Source: Cerioporus squamosus
Lineage: Eukaryota; Basidiomycota; Agaricomycetes; Polyporales; Polyporaceae
DNA: 64,000 nt
Direction: 5' to 3'
Assembly (NCBI GenBank): GCA_022592435.1
Contig: JABYQS010000051.1
Span: forward strand, 62,001-126,000
Every line of letters begins with the position of its first letter. The first letter of the stretch is position 1. A program made the translations under genes and the position numbers. The notes beneath the pieces are model-generated. The model saw nothing but the letters and a program-made list of their open reading frames with translations, did not search any database and had not been told where the DNA came from. This document shows positions 34,674 to 47,949 of this stretch, piece by piece.

Positions 34674-35216
34674 GGTGGAGGGAAACAATGACTACGCCGT
34701 GAGAATTGCTGGGGCTCCGGTGGCATCTTTAAGACCCCGCCGGTGATTGCCGACACGTCCATTTTGGGCAGGTATGATATCAACCGCCCAGCGGCGGGTC
34801 TGGCATGATCAAACTCTCTTCTCTGTTCTCTTGCCAGTCTGGCGCGTTACACTGGCAACCCGAGTCAATAACCTTAACAAGGTGCATAACAACTGCATTG
34901 CATGACGGAGCGCACAGCAAGGACAGTACTACTCTGAGCGGCGTGGAGTCAATGTTGTACGGAGTGAGGACGGATGCGACATACGATTAGGAGTGCGTAT
35001 AGGCACTATCATGATATGCAATAAGAAAAGTTCAATGAAGCCTAGTCCAGAAGAGCAAAGACAGTGTGGATGTGCGAGAAGGTATCGAGAAAGCTGATGT
35101 ACATAGAGCGGATATCATGCCGTGAATGAGGTGAAATGCGTTAGACGATGAAGGTGGGAGAGGGGAATGTAAATAGCAATGGTACTGAGCGGGACCCGAC
35201 GGAATTCTAGCTGTGC
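34674..35216. promoter_or_regulatory. BYE1 promoter / 3' flank of the kinase gene
   Basis: About 0.54 kb between two tandem minus-strand genes. It should contain the BYE1 promoter and the downstream end of its neighbour. No TATA box close to the BYE1 start and no extra gene were found. Confidence 0.45.
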
Positions 35217-38200
35217 TTACTGTACAGTGCAACCACCACTCTCCCTGTCGCGTCGTCTGTCCCGAGAGCTCTTAGGTAGGCCCCCAACAATTCTCGGCTC
35301 GTCTCGCTCGGTTTCCGCGCCAGACGCTGCTGATACAGCGGAGAAAGATGTCATTCGCGACAATCTATCGGACCGATCTCCAGAGCGTTGGCTGCGATGG
35401 TGGCTTGATGCCACACTCTCCGCCGCCGTGACAGCACTGCGCATGCTGGCGGAGTTGGGCGTGGTACTGTTGCTGGAGATGGAGTGAGGGCGCTCGTCTG
35501 CGTTCCTGCGCCGCAGGACCGAGTGCTTCCGTGAAACCTGACGAGCGGGAGCGGGAGCGGAGGACGGCGTCGAAGTCACAGACTGATGGTCTTGGTCAAT
35601 GGTCAAGGACGATCGCGACCGCTTGAAAGCCGATAAGACTTTAAACGCCGTCGGCGGATGAGGCAGGTGCCCTGGGCTGCCGGAACCGTTTGGCTGGACG
35701 GAGTCCATGCTTGTGCGTCGTGAGTAGCCGTCGTCGGATGTTTGGCTTGTAGGACTCGTCGGAGGGCCGGCCTGAGCTGCAGCAGAGAGGATCTCCATGG
35801 GGGAATAGGAGTTGGCAGGGTTGCCGCTCTCCGCATATTGAGCGTACAAGAGCAGCTGGGCGCGGAGGTCACAAGTCGGCGGCGCATTAGCGGAGCACCT
35901 GGCGTGAGCGATGAGGCTGCACTGTTCACACAGAACAGCGCTCTTCTTGACGCTCTGAAGGCAGACCCTGCAGATGACCGCTGGGTGTACAATGAGTAAT
36001 CGAAGACAGCGGTCGGCCAGGAACGGTTACGTACGTTTCCCAAACGTCGTCTTGACGAAGGAGTGCTCACCCCTCGGGGAGAACGAGACCTCGGGTCCCG
36101 GACCGTTCGATACTCTTTGGTGGGCAGGGGGCGATCCAGAGACTCCTTGATCCAGCGACACTCGACGATCAGAGGGGATGGAGGGCTCTGAGAGCGGCTT
36201 CTCTAGATCGGCCAGGTAGCGTACGTTCATTGCCTTGGTCTTCTGCATGTCAGCGCTGACACGACGCAAGAAGGGTATGCTGTCTTGCGGTCGCAACTCC
36301 TGTAGATGCTGCAGGGAGGTGAGCTTCCCGTTAATCCACAGCCCGCAGGATACCAAGCATACCTTGTGAGCAGCCGAGTGGTTCTTGAGCCAATCGTGTT
36401 CGCAAAGTTGCTCGGCATTGGGTCGCTTCGCCGGATCTTTGTTGAAGCACCACTTGAGGAAGTCCTGAAGACTCTCCGAGCAGTCCTCGGGCAGCGGCGG
36501 TGAAGCGTCCTCGACGATCCTGAACATGACTGATTGCCAAGCCTGGTCAGAAGACGCGGCCCCGGATATGAAGTTGAAGCCGCCGACGTACCAGACATGC
36601 TATTAGCGATATCCGCATAGGGCGGCCTCCCCGTCAGCAACTCAATGACAGTGCACGCGAGCGACCAGATGTCAGACTTCGTAGACGCGCCCTTGAGCTC
36701 TATCACCTCAGGTGCCATCCAGTTTGGTGTGCCAGCTACGTCCTTCATCTCACGTTCCATGGCGCGGAGATTGAGTGAGACCCCGAAGTCCGACAGCTTG
36801 ACGTTGCCGTTCTTGGTGGTCAGGATGTTTGCCGCTTTGAGATCGCAGTGGACGACATCGTTCTGATGGAGGTAGTGCAATCCCTCGAGGATCTTGACGA
36901 CGTAATTGGCGACGAGCCTCTCATTGAGTTTACCAAAGGCCTTCAATGTCTGTCCGAGAGAGCCGTTCTCCGCGTACCTAGAGACAGAAACACGTAAGAA
37001 GATGTCAAAGAGAGCGCTCTGAGAACATACTCAAGAACGATGCTGAGACTGTCGTCGTCGCGTGCCATGCCCTCGTACTTGACGATGCTGGGATGCGAGA
37101 GACTCTTGACCAAGTCAACCTCCCTCATGAGCTGCGCGATCTCCTCCTCCTTCAGCCCTTCAAGGCGGATACGCTTCACTGCGACCATCTGTCCGGTGTT
37201 CAGGTTCAGCGCTCGGTACACGGCGCCAAACTGCCCTCGACCGATACAGTTGCCAAGTTGCTGTAGCAAGAGACTATGAGAACGGATAGGGAAATGCGGC
37301 GATACGAAATCCACATACGAATTGAGTTGGTGCCTTGCCGTCTTCCCTTACGATCAGAGTTTGACGGACTGCGCTTCCGTCGTAGGAGTCCCGCGACATA
37401 AGATCACTCGCGCTCGCGTTGTTAGAGGCGACCCCCAAGTTGACCATGCTCTCGAACCGTGACCGCCTCGGCGGCTTCGCCCCATACTCGTCGAACGAAT
37501 TCGGCCGTGGCTTCCTGCGCGAACTGGCAGCATCGACTTCACTCTGAAACCGACCCCGAGGGAGGCGAGGCCGCTCGTTGGAGGGAGCGCCACCGAGGTC
37601 CGTTTTCGACCCGTCCGGAGACGCAGAGGGGAACACGAAGCCGGCGGCGCCAGGTGGTGTCGAATGCTCGCCCGAGACAGTCCTGGGGAATGGCACGGCC
37701 GCGTCACTATCTTCCGGGGAGGCGGAGCCCTCCTTGCGTGGGATGTAGACGCCGTTCCTATTACCGGAAGCCTTAGAGCTGCTGCGCCTCAAGACAATCC
37801 TCCGTTGAGGCGAACCGCCGGCGTCAGGACTCGAGTCCCGCCGCAGCAGAGCATCCCTGGGCAGCAGCCCAGGAGTGTCGACGCTGTGTCTTGCCCGATG
37901 AGTCGGCCGGCGCGGGAACTGCGGCAGTGACTCGACGCTCTCGTTAGGCGACCTCGAGGAAAGCACAAGCTTGCTGCGTGGCGGTGAGACGGAGAGGGGC
38001 GTGTGCACTGATAGGCTGAGCGAATCGTCGTCGTCCAAAATGGACGACTTCGGCGGCTGGAACGTATCCAGCCCAATGAAGTCGTCGGGCCACTTCCCTT
38101 TGCCGAGCTTTATAGGGACAGGGGCTCCTCTGGGCGGCGAACGAGCTCTCTCAGGTTCCGCCTTATCCGACTTCGACCTGCTCGTCGCACTGTCCTCCGT

Positions 38201-40820
38201 CTCCTCCACGACCCTCGACAGATCGACGACAGCCGTCTCGCTAGGTCGCCGCTCACGCGATGGGCGTACCGGCGACTCGATGCTGCGCTTCCTCGACTCC
38301 TCCTTGAACGACGGGGCAATTGAACTACCCTCGGTGCGTGTGAAGGAAGGTGCTTCGGACGCAAAGGATGTTGCGTCTGTGGTGACCGTGCGGATCGTCC
38401 CGAACTTATTCTGGCTGCCGGGACTGCGCGGGGGCTCGAGAAGACTGGATAGCATTGTGGTCTCGGTGAGGTTGCTGGAAGCATGTGACTGACGCATGGC
38501 CGCAGGTAGCTCGACGGACTCCGCGAGCGAACCGATGATGGAGTCGCCAACGGACGCGCGGGTGGAATCGGCGATGGATATCCGTTCGACGACGGGGCGC
38601 ATACGGAGCGGGGAACGAGGGGGAGGGATGGGCGGCACCTCATCGTTGTCCGGTGATAGGGCGCGACGTTGACCGGAACCACCACCGAAGACATCGTCGT
38701 CGTTGACCGTCTTGCCGTCGCTAGAGTCCTCGTTCGGGCTATCGGAGCGGACCGTTGGTAGGTGTTGATGGGGACTCCATCTTTTCCGACCGACGGGGGA
38801 ACTCGGACCTACAGGCGATGTAGAGCGCTGCAACTGGGACATGCTGAGGTTCGGAGTGGAAGCAGCGGCACGCCCGTTCTGGCCATATGGGCTCTGGCCT
38901 GACCGCGCACCACCGTGGAGGATCTTCGACTTGTCCGCGCCTGGGAACTCCGCAAGCCGCGACAAGGCAAGTATGGTCCTGGCTACGCGTGCTAAGGACT
39001 CACTCGTTGCCTCCAGCAGGTCATCGCGATGAAAGAGCTCGTTGGCGCCCAGGCCCACTGATGACGACCCCGCAAGGAACTTCGTGACGTTCGACGTACG
39101 CACAAACCCGTCTTCTCGCCGGTCCACACGCGCGATCGTACCCGGAAAGAGCTTGTTTAAGCACCTGGCACGAACGGTGTTAGCAAGAGGTGTGTCCACG
39201 ATGAGCTGAACATACGCACTGGCATAGGACGTAGCCATCCCTCAACGCCTCAGCAAACAGCCGCCGTTCCTTCTCCTCGCTACCCGATGCAACCCCGTTG
39301 CCCAAACCAGCCACGTTCACCTGCGACGTACTGCCCATTGCCCCGCTTCTCGCCCATATCCGTTCTAAACGCGCTAATGCACGTAACCGGGCTTCGACCT
39401 CCTCCCAGTCCTTCGGGTCCAGACTGGCCTTGTTCACTTGCGATGGAGGCTTGAGCATCTCTTTGCAGAGGAACGAAGTCGCTGAGCGGATGAGCTCCCT
39501 ATGTTCTGGGTTCGCAGGCGACGCGAGTGATGTGGAGGACGCATTGTGCAGGCGGTTCTGGTAGGTCGGTGAGAAGTTACGTTGTGTGGGGGATACGGCA
39601 CGAGCACGGGCCGGGGTGATTGGGGAAGCCGCTCTGGAGTTCGCTGGTGATGACGATAGATTCACAGGACGGGCGTCCAACGATGGTCGACGGCCGGAGT
39701 TTGTTGACGAGGTGGAGGCGAGAGGTAGATGTGATGACGACGATACCGAAGGGATTGCCCGATGTGTCGTTGGGGTGCGAGATGACGAACGAGGCTGGAT
39801 GGGACTTGTAGCGCGGGGTGTGGATGGTGATGAGGGAGGGGAACCGAGTCCAAGAGGAAGATGGCTGGCACTCGCCGCTGCTCTCCGTGAGCTCGCTATC
39901 CCCCTGGGCGAAGGGGAACTCGGGGGCGACAGATCAGGTGATCTGGTTGCTTCCCTTGACCGACGTGTCGGTGTCTCCGGAAGTGGTGAGCGAGACGCGA
40001 GCTCGCGGTGATGAGATGAAGGAAGGGCGGGTGATGAAGCGAGTGTAAGTGGGGGTGGTCGACCTTTTGGCCGCTGCTCGTCCCTGGGAGAAGGTGAGGA
40101 GGTGCCATTCGCGCGGGTGTCTCGCCTCGGAACGAGAGGTGTCGGGCCGCTGATATCCTTCCTACTCACGGTCGGCTGGACACTGGACCTTCGAGTACGG
40201 TCTCGAGGAGGTGAAACGAGAGCCGCGACATTGGACGTGGACCCGCTGGGCAGCGCGAAGGACTGAGTGAAGGAGGGAATCGGCTGCGCGGATAGGTGCA
40301 ACGCGGGGGAAGACATGGAGGCCTGCCGCAGAGAGGGCGTCAAGAAGCTGGTATGACCGGGGACTCGAACTTTGTCCTTGTCCCGATCCCTGCTCCTCCG
40401 CCTGGCGTCGTTCTCTTCGGTGGTGGAAGGTACAGGCGGCACAGGCGAGGGAGAAGACACATCCTTGCCCGGCCGGCGGAACGAAACCTTAGATAACATT
40501 CGTGATCTGGCCTTCTCCTTCTCTTTAGGGCCATCGTCCTCTGAGGCCTTTCCCTTGCCCTTCGCCGCACCATGAGAGAGCACGCCCGACTCGTCTACAA
40601 TTGCGGCAGCTTTCGCTTTGGACTTGGTCGCGGTGCGCAAACTCTGTTCAAGAGACGAGCGCAGCCGACTGAACGTCTTCGGGTGAGGCTCCGGCGACTG
40701 CAGCCGGGAAGTGGAAGCTGTTGCAGAGGACAACGGCACTGAGGCATCGACGTGCTTTTGTGATACCATTGGGTGCGGTTTGGAAAACGTAACGTTGAGT
40801 TTGGCAACGGCTGCAGCCAT
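35217..40820 (-). CDS. sepH: Cdc7/SepH-type septation kinase with N-terminal CH domain and C-terminal C1-like finger
   Basis: Septation-network STE-family kinase, about 1,730 aa. The N-terminal 430 residues are Ser/Pro/Arg-rich. A calponin-homology domain follows at about residues 430-620: [37 protein letters not shown] spliced to [20 protein letters not shown], then [14 protein letters not shown] and [18 protein letters not shown] 500-residue disordered stretch leads to the kinase at about 1145. This has the glycine loop [13 protein letters not shown], lysine VAVKRI, catalytic [10 protein letters not shown] (HCD rather than HRD), [20 protein letters not shown] and [20 protein letters not shown], all Cdc7/SepH hallmarks. 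Near the end is a C1-like finger ([18 protein letters not shown], then AHARC). Intron 37261-37318 joins CH part and kinase in frame (TQF-QLGNCIG). No ATG precedes the kinase in its own frame, which supports a single protein. Confidence 0.88.
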
Positions 40821-43800
40821 ATGAGAAGGTTGGTCGGGGGTGTCGAGAAGGGTGTTTCGCCGACCGAACTTCCGTGCTGCAACGCGGACGCGGCGTCAGC
40901 TGCATCGATTCAGCGAGGGCGGAGTTACGGCACTCACTCTAAATAGACAGAAGGAAGGGGGGAGCTATCGTGGCCGGCAGTTCTGGCAATGACAGGAAGG
41001 GGATGAGCATGGGAACGCGTGAGGGCAGATGGGTGAAGGGTGTGGAGAAGGGGAAGTAATAATCGTACCCAGAATGCCACGGAGTACCGTTCTAGTATTC
41101 AGATATGCTGGAGAAGGTCTCCTCGGATGGGAAGCGAGAGTCGAGAGTTGGGTCAGACGAACCACAGGTACGAACATGCAAGTCAGCAGATACAGGCGCG
41201 CTCCTGTTCGCAGGACGTGACAAGAGAACAAAGTAGGCCAGCGGAGGGTGTGGCAACAGGAAGACGATGTCGGTTGAAGCGTGGAATATCCTCAGAGTGA
41301 TGCGGGGCGGATGGTGACGAGAAGGGTTGCCTCGGACGCCATGCACACGGTCGACGACGGCGAGAAGCGCGAGGAAGACGTCTCCGCGGCCAACAGGACA
41401 GTCGGGATGAGCGAGAGAGCAACGAGCGGGGGGAAATGAACGGAGTCGCTTGGTCGTCGTTAGCGGCAGAGGTGGGTCCAACGCGAAGCCCAGTCCGGCA
41501 CTTCCTCCTTGGCGCCCGTTTTGCCGATATAAGCAACCCTAGCCGCCCTGCCTACGAGCTTTCATCAGCCGTCCTGACCCGGACGCGCCCTCCCAATGGT
41601 GTCTAATCGAGCCCATAATCATTCAGGAGCGGCATTGAAATCGGAGAATGCAGCCAGCTACGAATGCACGCTAGTACTAGCCCGACGTCGGGGCCCAAGC
41701 TCCTGGCCACAGCGTATGAACCTCGCGCGCCTCCTCTCCGGCATGCGCCCCACAGCACCCGTGGCCCGCTGGAAGGCCACACCGTGTTTTGTGCGACACC
41801 AAGCTGCCGGATAGGCTGGTGGGGTCGCTGACAGCGCGCCCTGTGCGCAGGCACGCCTGCCCTCGTTACAAGACGGCAAGCGTGATTCCAGAGTCGATGA
41901 CGTCCTGCCCCCTCGAGGTATGACGATACACGTTCGCGCTTTGTGCGGCCGTGGCCCGGACACGCGGCCGATATGCCCTCTCTCAGCTGCGAACACCATC
42001 AGTTGCTCATCGACATCACTGGGAACGCGCGCGGCCGACTGATACTACTTATCGCCCAGCGTCCTCGGACTGTCCACGGGGTGCGCGTACCGAGTCACAG
42101 ACGCAGTCCGAAGCTGCACACATCTTGCAATTCTCCCGAGGATTGCAAACCTGGACAGCACAGTGCTCAGTCGCTGTCCGATCCACTTGGCAAGTCCGTA
42201 CCTGCCCACCGGTATCCCGCCGCAAACTTGTCAAACGCGTCCCGACGTGGGAGTCTAACCATATGGAACGATCACGTGTCCTGATCGAGGAGGCATAAGT
42301 ATCGCGTTGTGCGCCACTTACGACACCGCCGTTAACGCGCCGACCGACGCCCGCAGCTGCGACATTGTCCGTTTGGGGCTGGCGTGTGAGAGGCGCAGAC
42401 ACAACGCAAACAAGGCGCAGAAGAGCGGTGCGCCGCGAGTTTCGTACACGCGTGCGGGTCGTTCGCAGAGCCAAATTGCTGCTACAGCGCCCGAAGCCGA
42501 CCGTCGTGGCCTTGAGAATCCGCGACGGATCGTCCCAAGAACTGCGGTCTCCTCGGCCTCGGATGCCTATACGACTACATCAGTCCCTTCTCAAGCAGTA
42601 GATCATGCGCGTGTAACTTACGCGCACCGACGCTCCATGGATCCACACCCTCAACGCTTGTTGAGCGGGGCCACCGCATACGTACAATGAATAGAGGAGG
42701 AGGCGTTAGGCACCTGCCGGCTGCCAAAACCCAAGGAATGCACGAATAGATCTGCATTACGCCGTCTAGCCGTCAGCTCCGGCCAATACTTTGCCACAAA
42801 GATCAGGCACAGAGAACCGCCATTGACTTCGCCGACGGCGAGGTAGAGCATGTAGACTCTCTGGAGTCTGCGGTCAAAGCGAGACGGGTGGCCCCGCGAT
42901 GTCGACGATGACACGCTCACCGCCTTTGACGTCGGCGCCGCGGACCATCGGTTTCCGTGCCTTGGCCGTTGGGCCCAAGCTTGCGCGCATCGCCGCAGCT
43001 GCGCAGCTTAGTACCTGTTCGCTGTGAGACATGGCCGGAACCTAGACTACGGAAGCACGGAGGTAACGTATCTTTTTTTCGCATACTCGTGTGCCGATTA
43101 ACGGGTATCTGGCTCGGGACGAGGGCGAACGAGGTCTCGAGCTCGCGAGGGCTGATGGAAGTTGTGCAGCGTGTAGCGTAGAATGCGAAGAGCAGGCGAT
43201 ATATGAGATAGCGGGGAAACGTGTTAAAGGTGTGTTGAATCTTCCGGGCAACCATGGCCAGTGCCATTGGCCGGCAAATACCGATACCGTCTGGCTAACT
43301 GGTCGGTGACGTATGCGCGTTGAATATCTTGACCACCAACTGTGTTGCTAGCGTCTGGAAGTGCTATCGCTATAGCAACAGGCCTTGATCTTCTCTCTTT
43401 ACGGGGCCACGCTTAACGTGCTGCTAACTCGATGGGAGGAGGTTGCGCTCAGCTCAAGCTTGAGGTTACTCTCTTGGTAGGGTGACCTACATGGTTTGGC
43501 ACAAAATGGTGAGTCGCGAGTCTTCTTCCGCGTGCAACTAGTTAGTTACGAGATAGATGAATACACACCTGCGCGTGCGTCGCCCCACAACATCGAACGG
43601 TCAGAGTAGTGGTCAAGTAGTGGTTGCCAAACCGGGCGTTTTCTGCCTTCACTCGGATTGGTCAGCCAGTAGCGCTCTGGTAGTCAGACCCTTCTCTTCC
43701 GATTCAATCATTCGAACTTGACTTATCTCTACTCTACCACCGAGGTAAGTACTCCCCCGACCCTTGTTACGCTCATGGGCAGATCTATCGCTTGATAAGT

Positions 43801-44992
43801 ACAGCCTGGCCAGTGCCCTAACTCCTCAAAACGATATGGTAGTAGGTGCTCGTGAGTAGCGCGCCGTGCGATCCGACGGCCTACCGCCTACATACCTGCC
43901 ACTACTCGAAGTCGGTTACGGTGAGTCGCCATGCGCGTTGATCGCTGATAAACACTGCGAGATTTCATGAGCAAGCCATGCCTGTCAGCCCGAGGTGATT
44001 CAGACGAATGACGCGTTCAACGCGCAGCGGCTTCGGTTGCTTGATATAGGGTGCGTCCTTCCCGCAGCCGCCAAACCCGTGTGGCTGACCGCACGAAGCA
44101 CACTTTCTACATATCCTAGCATGATGCTGTAGTACCATGTTATCAGAAGCACTATGAGAACAACAGCATGGGCGCATCAGCGCCATAGCTTGAACTAGCA
44201 GATCCTACTGAACTTCGTCTGGCTGGTATATCCGGCATCTCGGCTGAAGCTAATCCCGAAGAGTCCATGCGGCCTCATGACTGACCTTCGCGACGAAGTC
44301 GTGTGCTTGTACGATGGTTCTGAATCAGGTTCTGAAAGCACCCAGGTCATGTTTCACTGATACGCTAGCGACATTGACTCTGCGATATACTCATGTTCTG
44401 CGATGCTACGGGGCCACATGAGGCCTAATCACAACCCCAGGATTGTTCGTCAACATGGCCGGACGATGTAGCTGCAAGAATAGCTCCACCTGCACATGGC
44501 GGTAAGAGCTTCTTCTCATGTCTGAACACTGGACACAGGCTGATTTCCCCGCCTTCGTAGATATGTCCACCCTGGTCTGCCCAGGCGGTCGTCGGCGATC
44601 CGCGTGCGGACGTGGGTGCTCTCTCGTGATGAGCCAGACAGCTTATGTTCGGATGCACCTCAAAGTTCACTGCCGTTGTGTCGCTCGTCCCTGATTTGGC
44701 GAGGTCTATCAACCGCCCTCAGGATAGCTCGATCGAGCCGTATCAGGCCGCTCTGCTTGACGACGATTTTGTTACCAGGGCTTCGCAGACCGCATGGATG
44801 GCAGACGCGCTCTGCGTGTTCCTCGTGGTCGTTCAGCACGAACAGTACGACGCAGCGGCCGTATGACAAGGGACATTCCTGCCGGATTGCCGACGAGGAC
44901 GGTATAAAAGACATGGTTCGCAAGGGTGGACAGACGTAGGGCTCTCAGCACTGCTCTTCAAGACCGTCGACGACGCTCACTCCTCGCTCAAG
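40821..44992. other. 4.2-kb region without a convincing gene
   Basis: Upstream of the kinase gene and of the first chitinase. 40821-41540 is probably the kinase promoter and 5' UTR. ORFs of 60-140 aa overlap on both strands throughout but have no domain, no signal peptide with a matching exon and no consistent splice sites. A Cys-rich reading on the minus strand (43965-44186) and a 52-aa minus-strand reading (42874-43032) were looked at and left out. No tRNA, rRNA or transposase was recognised. Confidence 0.55.
44903..44910 (+). promoter_or_regulatory. TATA box of GH18 gene 1
   Basis: TATAAAAG, 83 bp before the chitinase ATG at 44993. TATA elements at similar spacing precede all four chitinase genes in the window, as expected of inducible genes. 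Confidence 0.6.
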
Positions 44993-46495
44993 ATGTTCGC
45001 TCTGTCTTACTTCTTTGTGCTCTCGTCGGTGCTCCTCTTCCAGGGCGTGCTCTCAGCTCCTATGGGCGAGCTCGGTCTTGACGTGCGCTCCTCCCACGAG
45101 AAACTGGCCGTCCCGAGTGCCCCTCGCTGGGTCATCTACAGCGACAAGTGGGTCTCTGGCGCGACCGGTCCTCCGGCGGTGTCCGACATTGCAGGTTTCA
45201 ACGTCTTGTGAGTGAAGTCTCATACCAACACGTGCGACTGCAGTACTTACTCACTGTTTCCTAGCGCCCTCTCGTTCCTGTTGATCAGCGGACCGGCCGA
45301 CAAGGCCCTTGAATGGACGCAGCTCTCTGACTCTGATCGTTCCACGATCAAATCGGAGTACTCCGCGGCTGGTATTAGCCTCATCGTGTCTGCATTCGGT
45401 TCAACGGACGCTCCCACGTCTGGGGGTGCCGATGCTGCTTCTACCGCCAACACGATGGCTGCTTGGGTCAAGCAGTACGATCTCGACGGCTTGGATGTCG
45501 ACTACGAGGTGTGCTTCTTGGATCAGACGCTCTCGGATTCAACTCACCCGCAGACTTCCTCCGCAGGACTTCAATGCGATGGACAAGGGCGACGGCAGTG
45601 CGGAGGCGTGGCTCGCGACCTTCACACAGCAGATCCGTACCCAGCTTCCACAGGGCCAGTTCATCCTCACGCATGCTCGTAAGTACTCGTACACGCCGAT
45701 GACCTTTCACTTATCAGTTACTGATGATATGCGTCTTGACAGCGGTCGCTCCTTGGTATGCCAAACTGTCAGTCTGCTTGAAGGTAACCACCGCTAATTC
45801 GTTCGCAGGTTCTCGGTCAGCAACATCTTCGCTGGCGGAGCATACTTGAAGGTTGACCAGACTGTCGGTAGCCTCATCGATTGGGTGAGTCCCCACATCT
45901 CCGCACACGGACTACGGCTTATCTTCCACGCAGTACAACGTTCAGGTAGGCTGATCGAGTGGCCCGTATGAGATGCTACGAATACTCAACATGATTGGCT
46001 CTTTCTCCCCATGCAGTTCTACAACCGTGAGTGCTGTTTTTGCATCCACCGAACGCCTCAAACTGAGTGCACTTCACACCCAGAGGGAACCACCGAGTAC
46101 ACCACATGCGACAACCTGCTCAACACTTCCGGTGGAGACTGGCCTGGGTCCTCTGTCTTTGAGATCGCCGCCGCTGGTGTAGACCTGAACAAAATCGTCA
46201 TCGGCAAGCCCGCGCAAGCTGCTGGTGACGCGAACAATGGGTATATTGCGCCTGATACCCTCGCGACATGCGTATCCGACGCCAAGGCCAAGGGCTGGAG
46301 TACGTCCTGCCTCCTGTATCGCTGTTTTCTCTCTGACAGGCTTCTTGCTTCAGGCGCGGGCGTGATGGTCTGGGAGGTAGGTTCCATCCGCTGCATCATC
46401 GTCTCCGAGAGTTTCCGCTGACGACACTCCCACAGTTCCCTGATGCCGCCTCCTCCTGGATTACGACTGTCCGTTCGGCGGCATACCCGGTTTGA
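44993..46495 (+). CDS. Secreted GH18 chitinase 1 (intron-rich)
   Basis: Family 18 glycoside hydrolase, expected to cleave beta-1,4-N-acetylglucosamine chains outside the cell. The signal peptide is MFALSYFFVLSSVLLFQGVL, with a cleavage site around SA. The TIM-barrel start is WVIYSDKWVSGATGPPAV, then FALSFLLISG and SLIVSAFGSTDAPTSGG. The catalytic DxxDxDxE motif is intact (LDGLDVDYE), with the acid/base Glu as the last residue of its exon. Substrate-site marks YNVQFYNQG and VIGKPAQAAGDANNGY follow, then GWSAGVMVWEFPDAASSW. No chitin-binding module is present. At least eight introns, including one directly after the catalytic Glu codon; about 315 aa. The stop at 46495 follows SAAYPV. Confidence 0.93.
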
Positions 46496-47949
46496 ATGAC
46501 CGAGGTCTTGGGACAAGGTGTGACATGAAGCAGTAGTATACCCAGCACGGCTTCCACAATGGCATGGAGTACGAATGTAGCAGTACATATATCTTTATAC
46601 CTATGTCTTCTTATCTGGTTTTATCTGGGCAATGCAGTTCATCGGAATTGCTTTTCTGGTTATTGTCTGCTCAAGTTCTCCGCGATGTCTTGCGGGCCCG
46701 AACTGAGCCGGGCGCTACTGTGTATTACGGCACCGCCTCTCGACCTCCTTATCGAGAAGTTCTTGTTTACGAACCATACCGACCCCGACCACCCGCATCC
46801 GTACTCGCATTTGGCCATGCGCATGAAGCGACCACGACCGAGCTCGCCGCGCGGTCGAAGGTTAGATGTGCCGCGTTCAAGTTGAATCGTCCTAGCCAGA
46901 GCAGAGCTCAACTCTGATAGCCGCCACGTCGAACGCATGGACACAGAGCTCACATGCCGCATGGATATGAGACCATCTGCGATAGTACGGGTTTGCTATG
47001 TTGTCAGGTGAGTTCGGAAAGTTCTTTGCATGAGTGTGGGTAGTCACTAAGGCGCACGTCTCCATTAGGTACTGCTTCTATCAAGTGTCGCCGCAGTGGC
47101 CAGTGCCGTCCAGCCGCTACGACGTACTCCACTCCTACGCACTAGAAGTGACGAGACTACATATATTGCGGGTTGAGCCAGTAGGCTCGAATCGTGTTTC
47201 TCCACTCATCCCCGGGCCTCGAGAACTACAGAGGCCAATGCGAGGTCGTCCATATCTCCTCCTCGATACGCAGCGCCCGACGATACTGTTATCGCGAAGT
47301 TCTCGGATGAAATCTGCAGAACCCGAGCAGCATCTCCGAATACGCCTCTTGCACTCAACTTGGCCAGACTCAGGTGACATGATTGGCATGCAGACTTGAG
47401 CGGTGAGATCGTCATCGCCCTTTGTCTTCGCCGACCTACTCAATGTCAGCCATCCTCATAGCCTCTACCAGCTCGCAGAACACATGGCCTGCAACACTTC
47501 GCGCACACGCATGCCCCTTGAAGTCGCATTTAAGATTGGATGACGGTGTCCAGTGCCTTGCTGCCCATGCGCCGACAGAACACCTGGCTATCTCGACTCT
47601 TGGCGCTTTGACGAGATGCATGTGGGACCGTATCCTGCGCACTCGCGATGGCTGATGCTTCTGTGGGCCCTGCATGACTGCCTTTGGCTTTGCCCTTCGA
47701 GGGCGAACTGAACGCGTTCGTTGGGCGACCCAGGACGGAATGGGAAACCTTCCTCGGCTGACGTCTCAGACGCGACCACGCGGATCCGCCGTTGGCGACA
47801 TATGGCTTTCCGGAACGTTGTGTCTCTCTTCCGGTGCTGGGGCCTATAAGAGCATCCCCTTCTACGAGGGCTTGAGCCTCAGAGAACTTGCACTCCGCGC
47901 ATTTCCTCACCACTCGGGACGGTACTGCCCACGGACTTCGACGGTCATC
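46496..47949. other. Intergenic region between GH18 genes 1 and 2
   Basis: About 1.45 kb. The last 110 bp hold the TATA box (47845-47850) of gene 2. Short overlapping ORFs on both strands have no recognisable product. Confidence 0.55.
47845..47850 (+). promoter_or_regulatory. TATA-like element of GH18 gene 2
   Basis: TATAAG, about 100 bp before the ATG at 47950, in the same position as the TATA boxes of the other chitinase genes. Confidence 0.5.

Noticed and set aside
36943..37314. Separate start of the kinase gene at about 37.3 kb
   Set aside because: The reading has no ATG at its start, and the intron at 37261-37318 joins the kinase in frame to the upstream CH-containing exon.
42874..43032. 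52-aa minus-strand reading starting MSHSEQVLSCAAAAM
   Set aside because: Too short, no family match that I know, no flanking exon with matching splice phase.
43965..44186. Cys-rich minus-strand ORF (CRKCASCGQ)
   Set aside because: Cysteine spacing suggests a zinc ribbon, but it is a single short ORF with no conserved neighbours and may be chance.
47034..47399. tRNA-like sequence near 47170-47200 (GGCTCGAATCG)
   Set aside because: Resembles a T-loop but no acceptor, D or anticodon stem can be paired around it.
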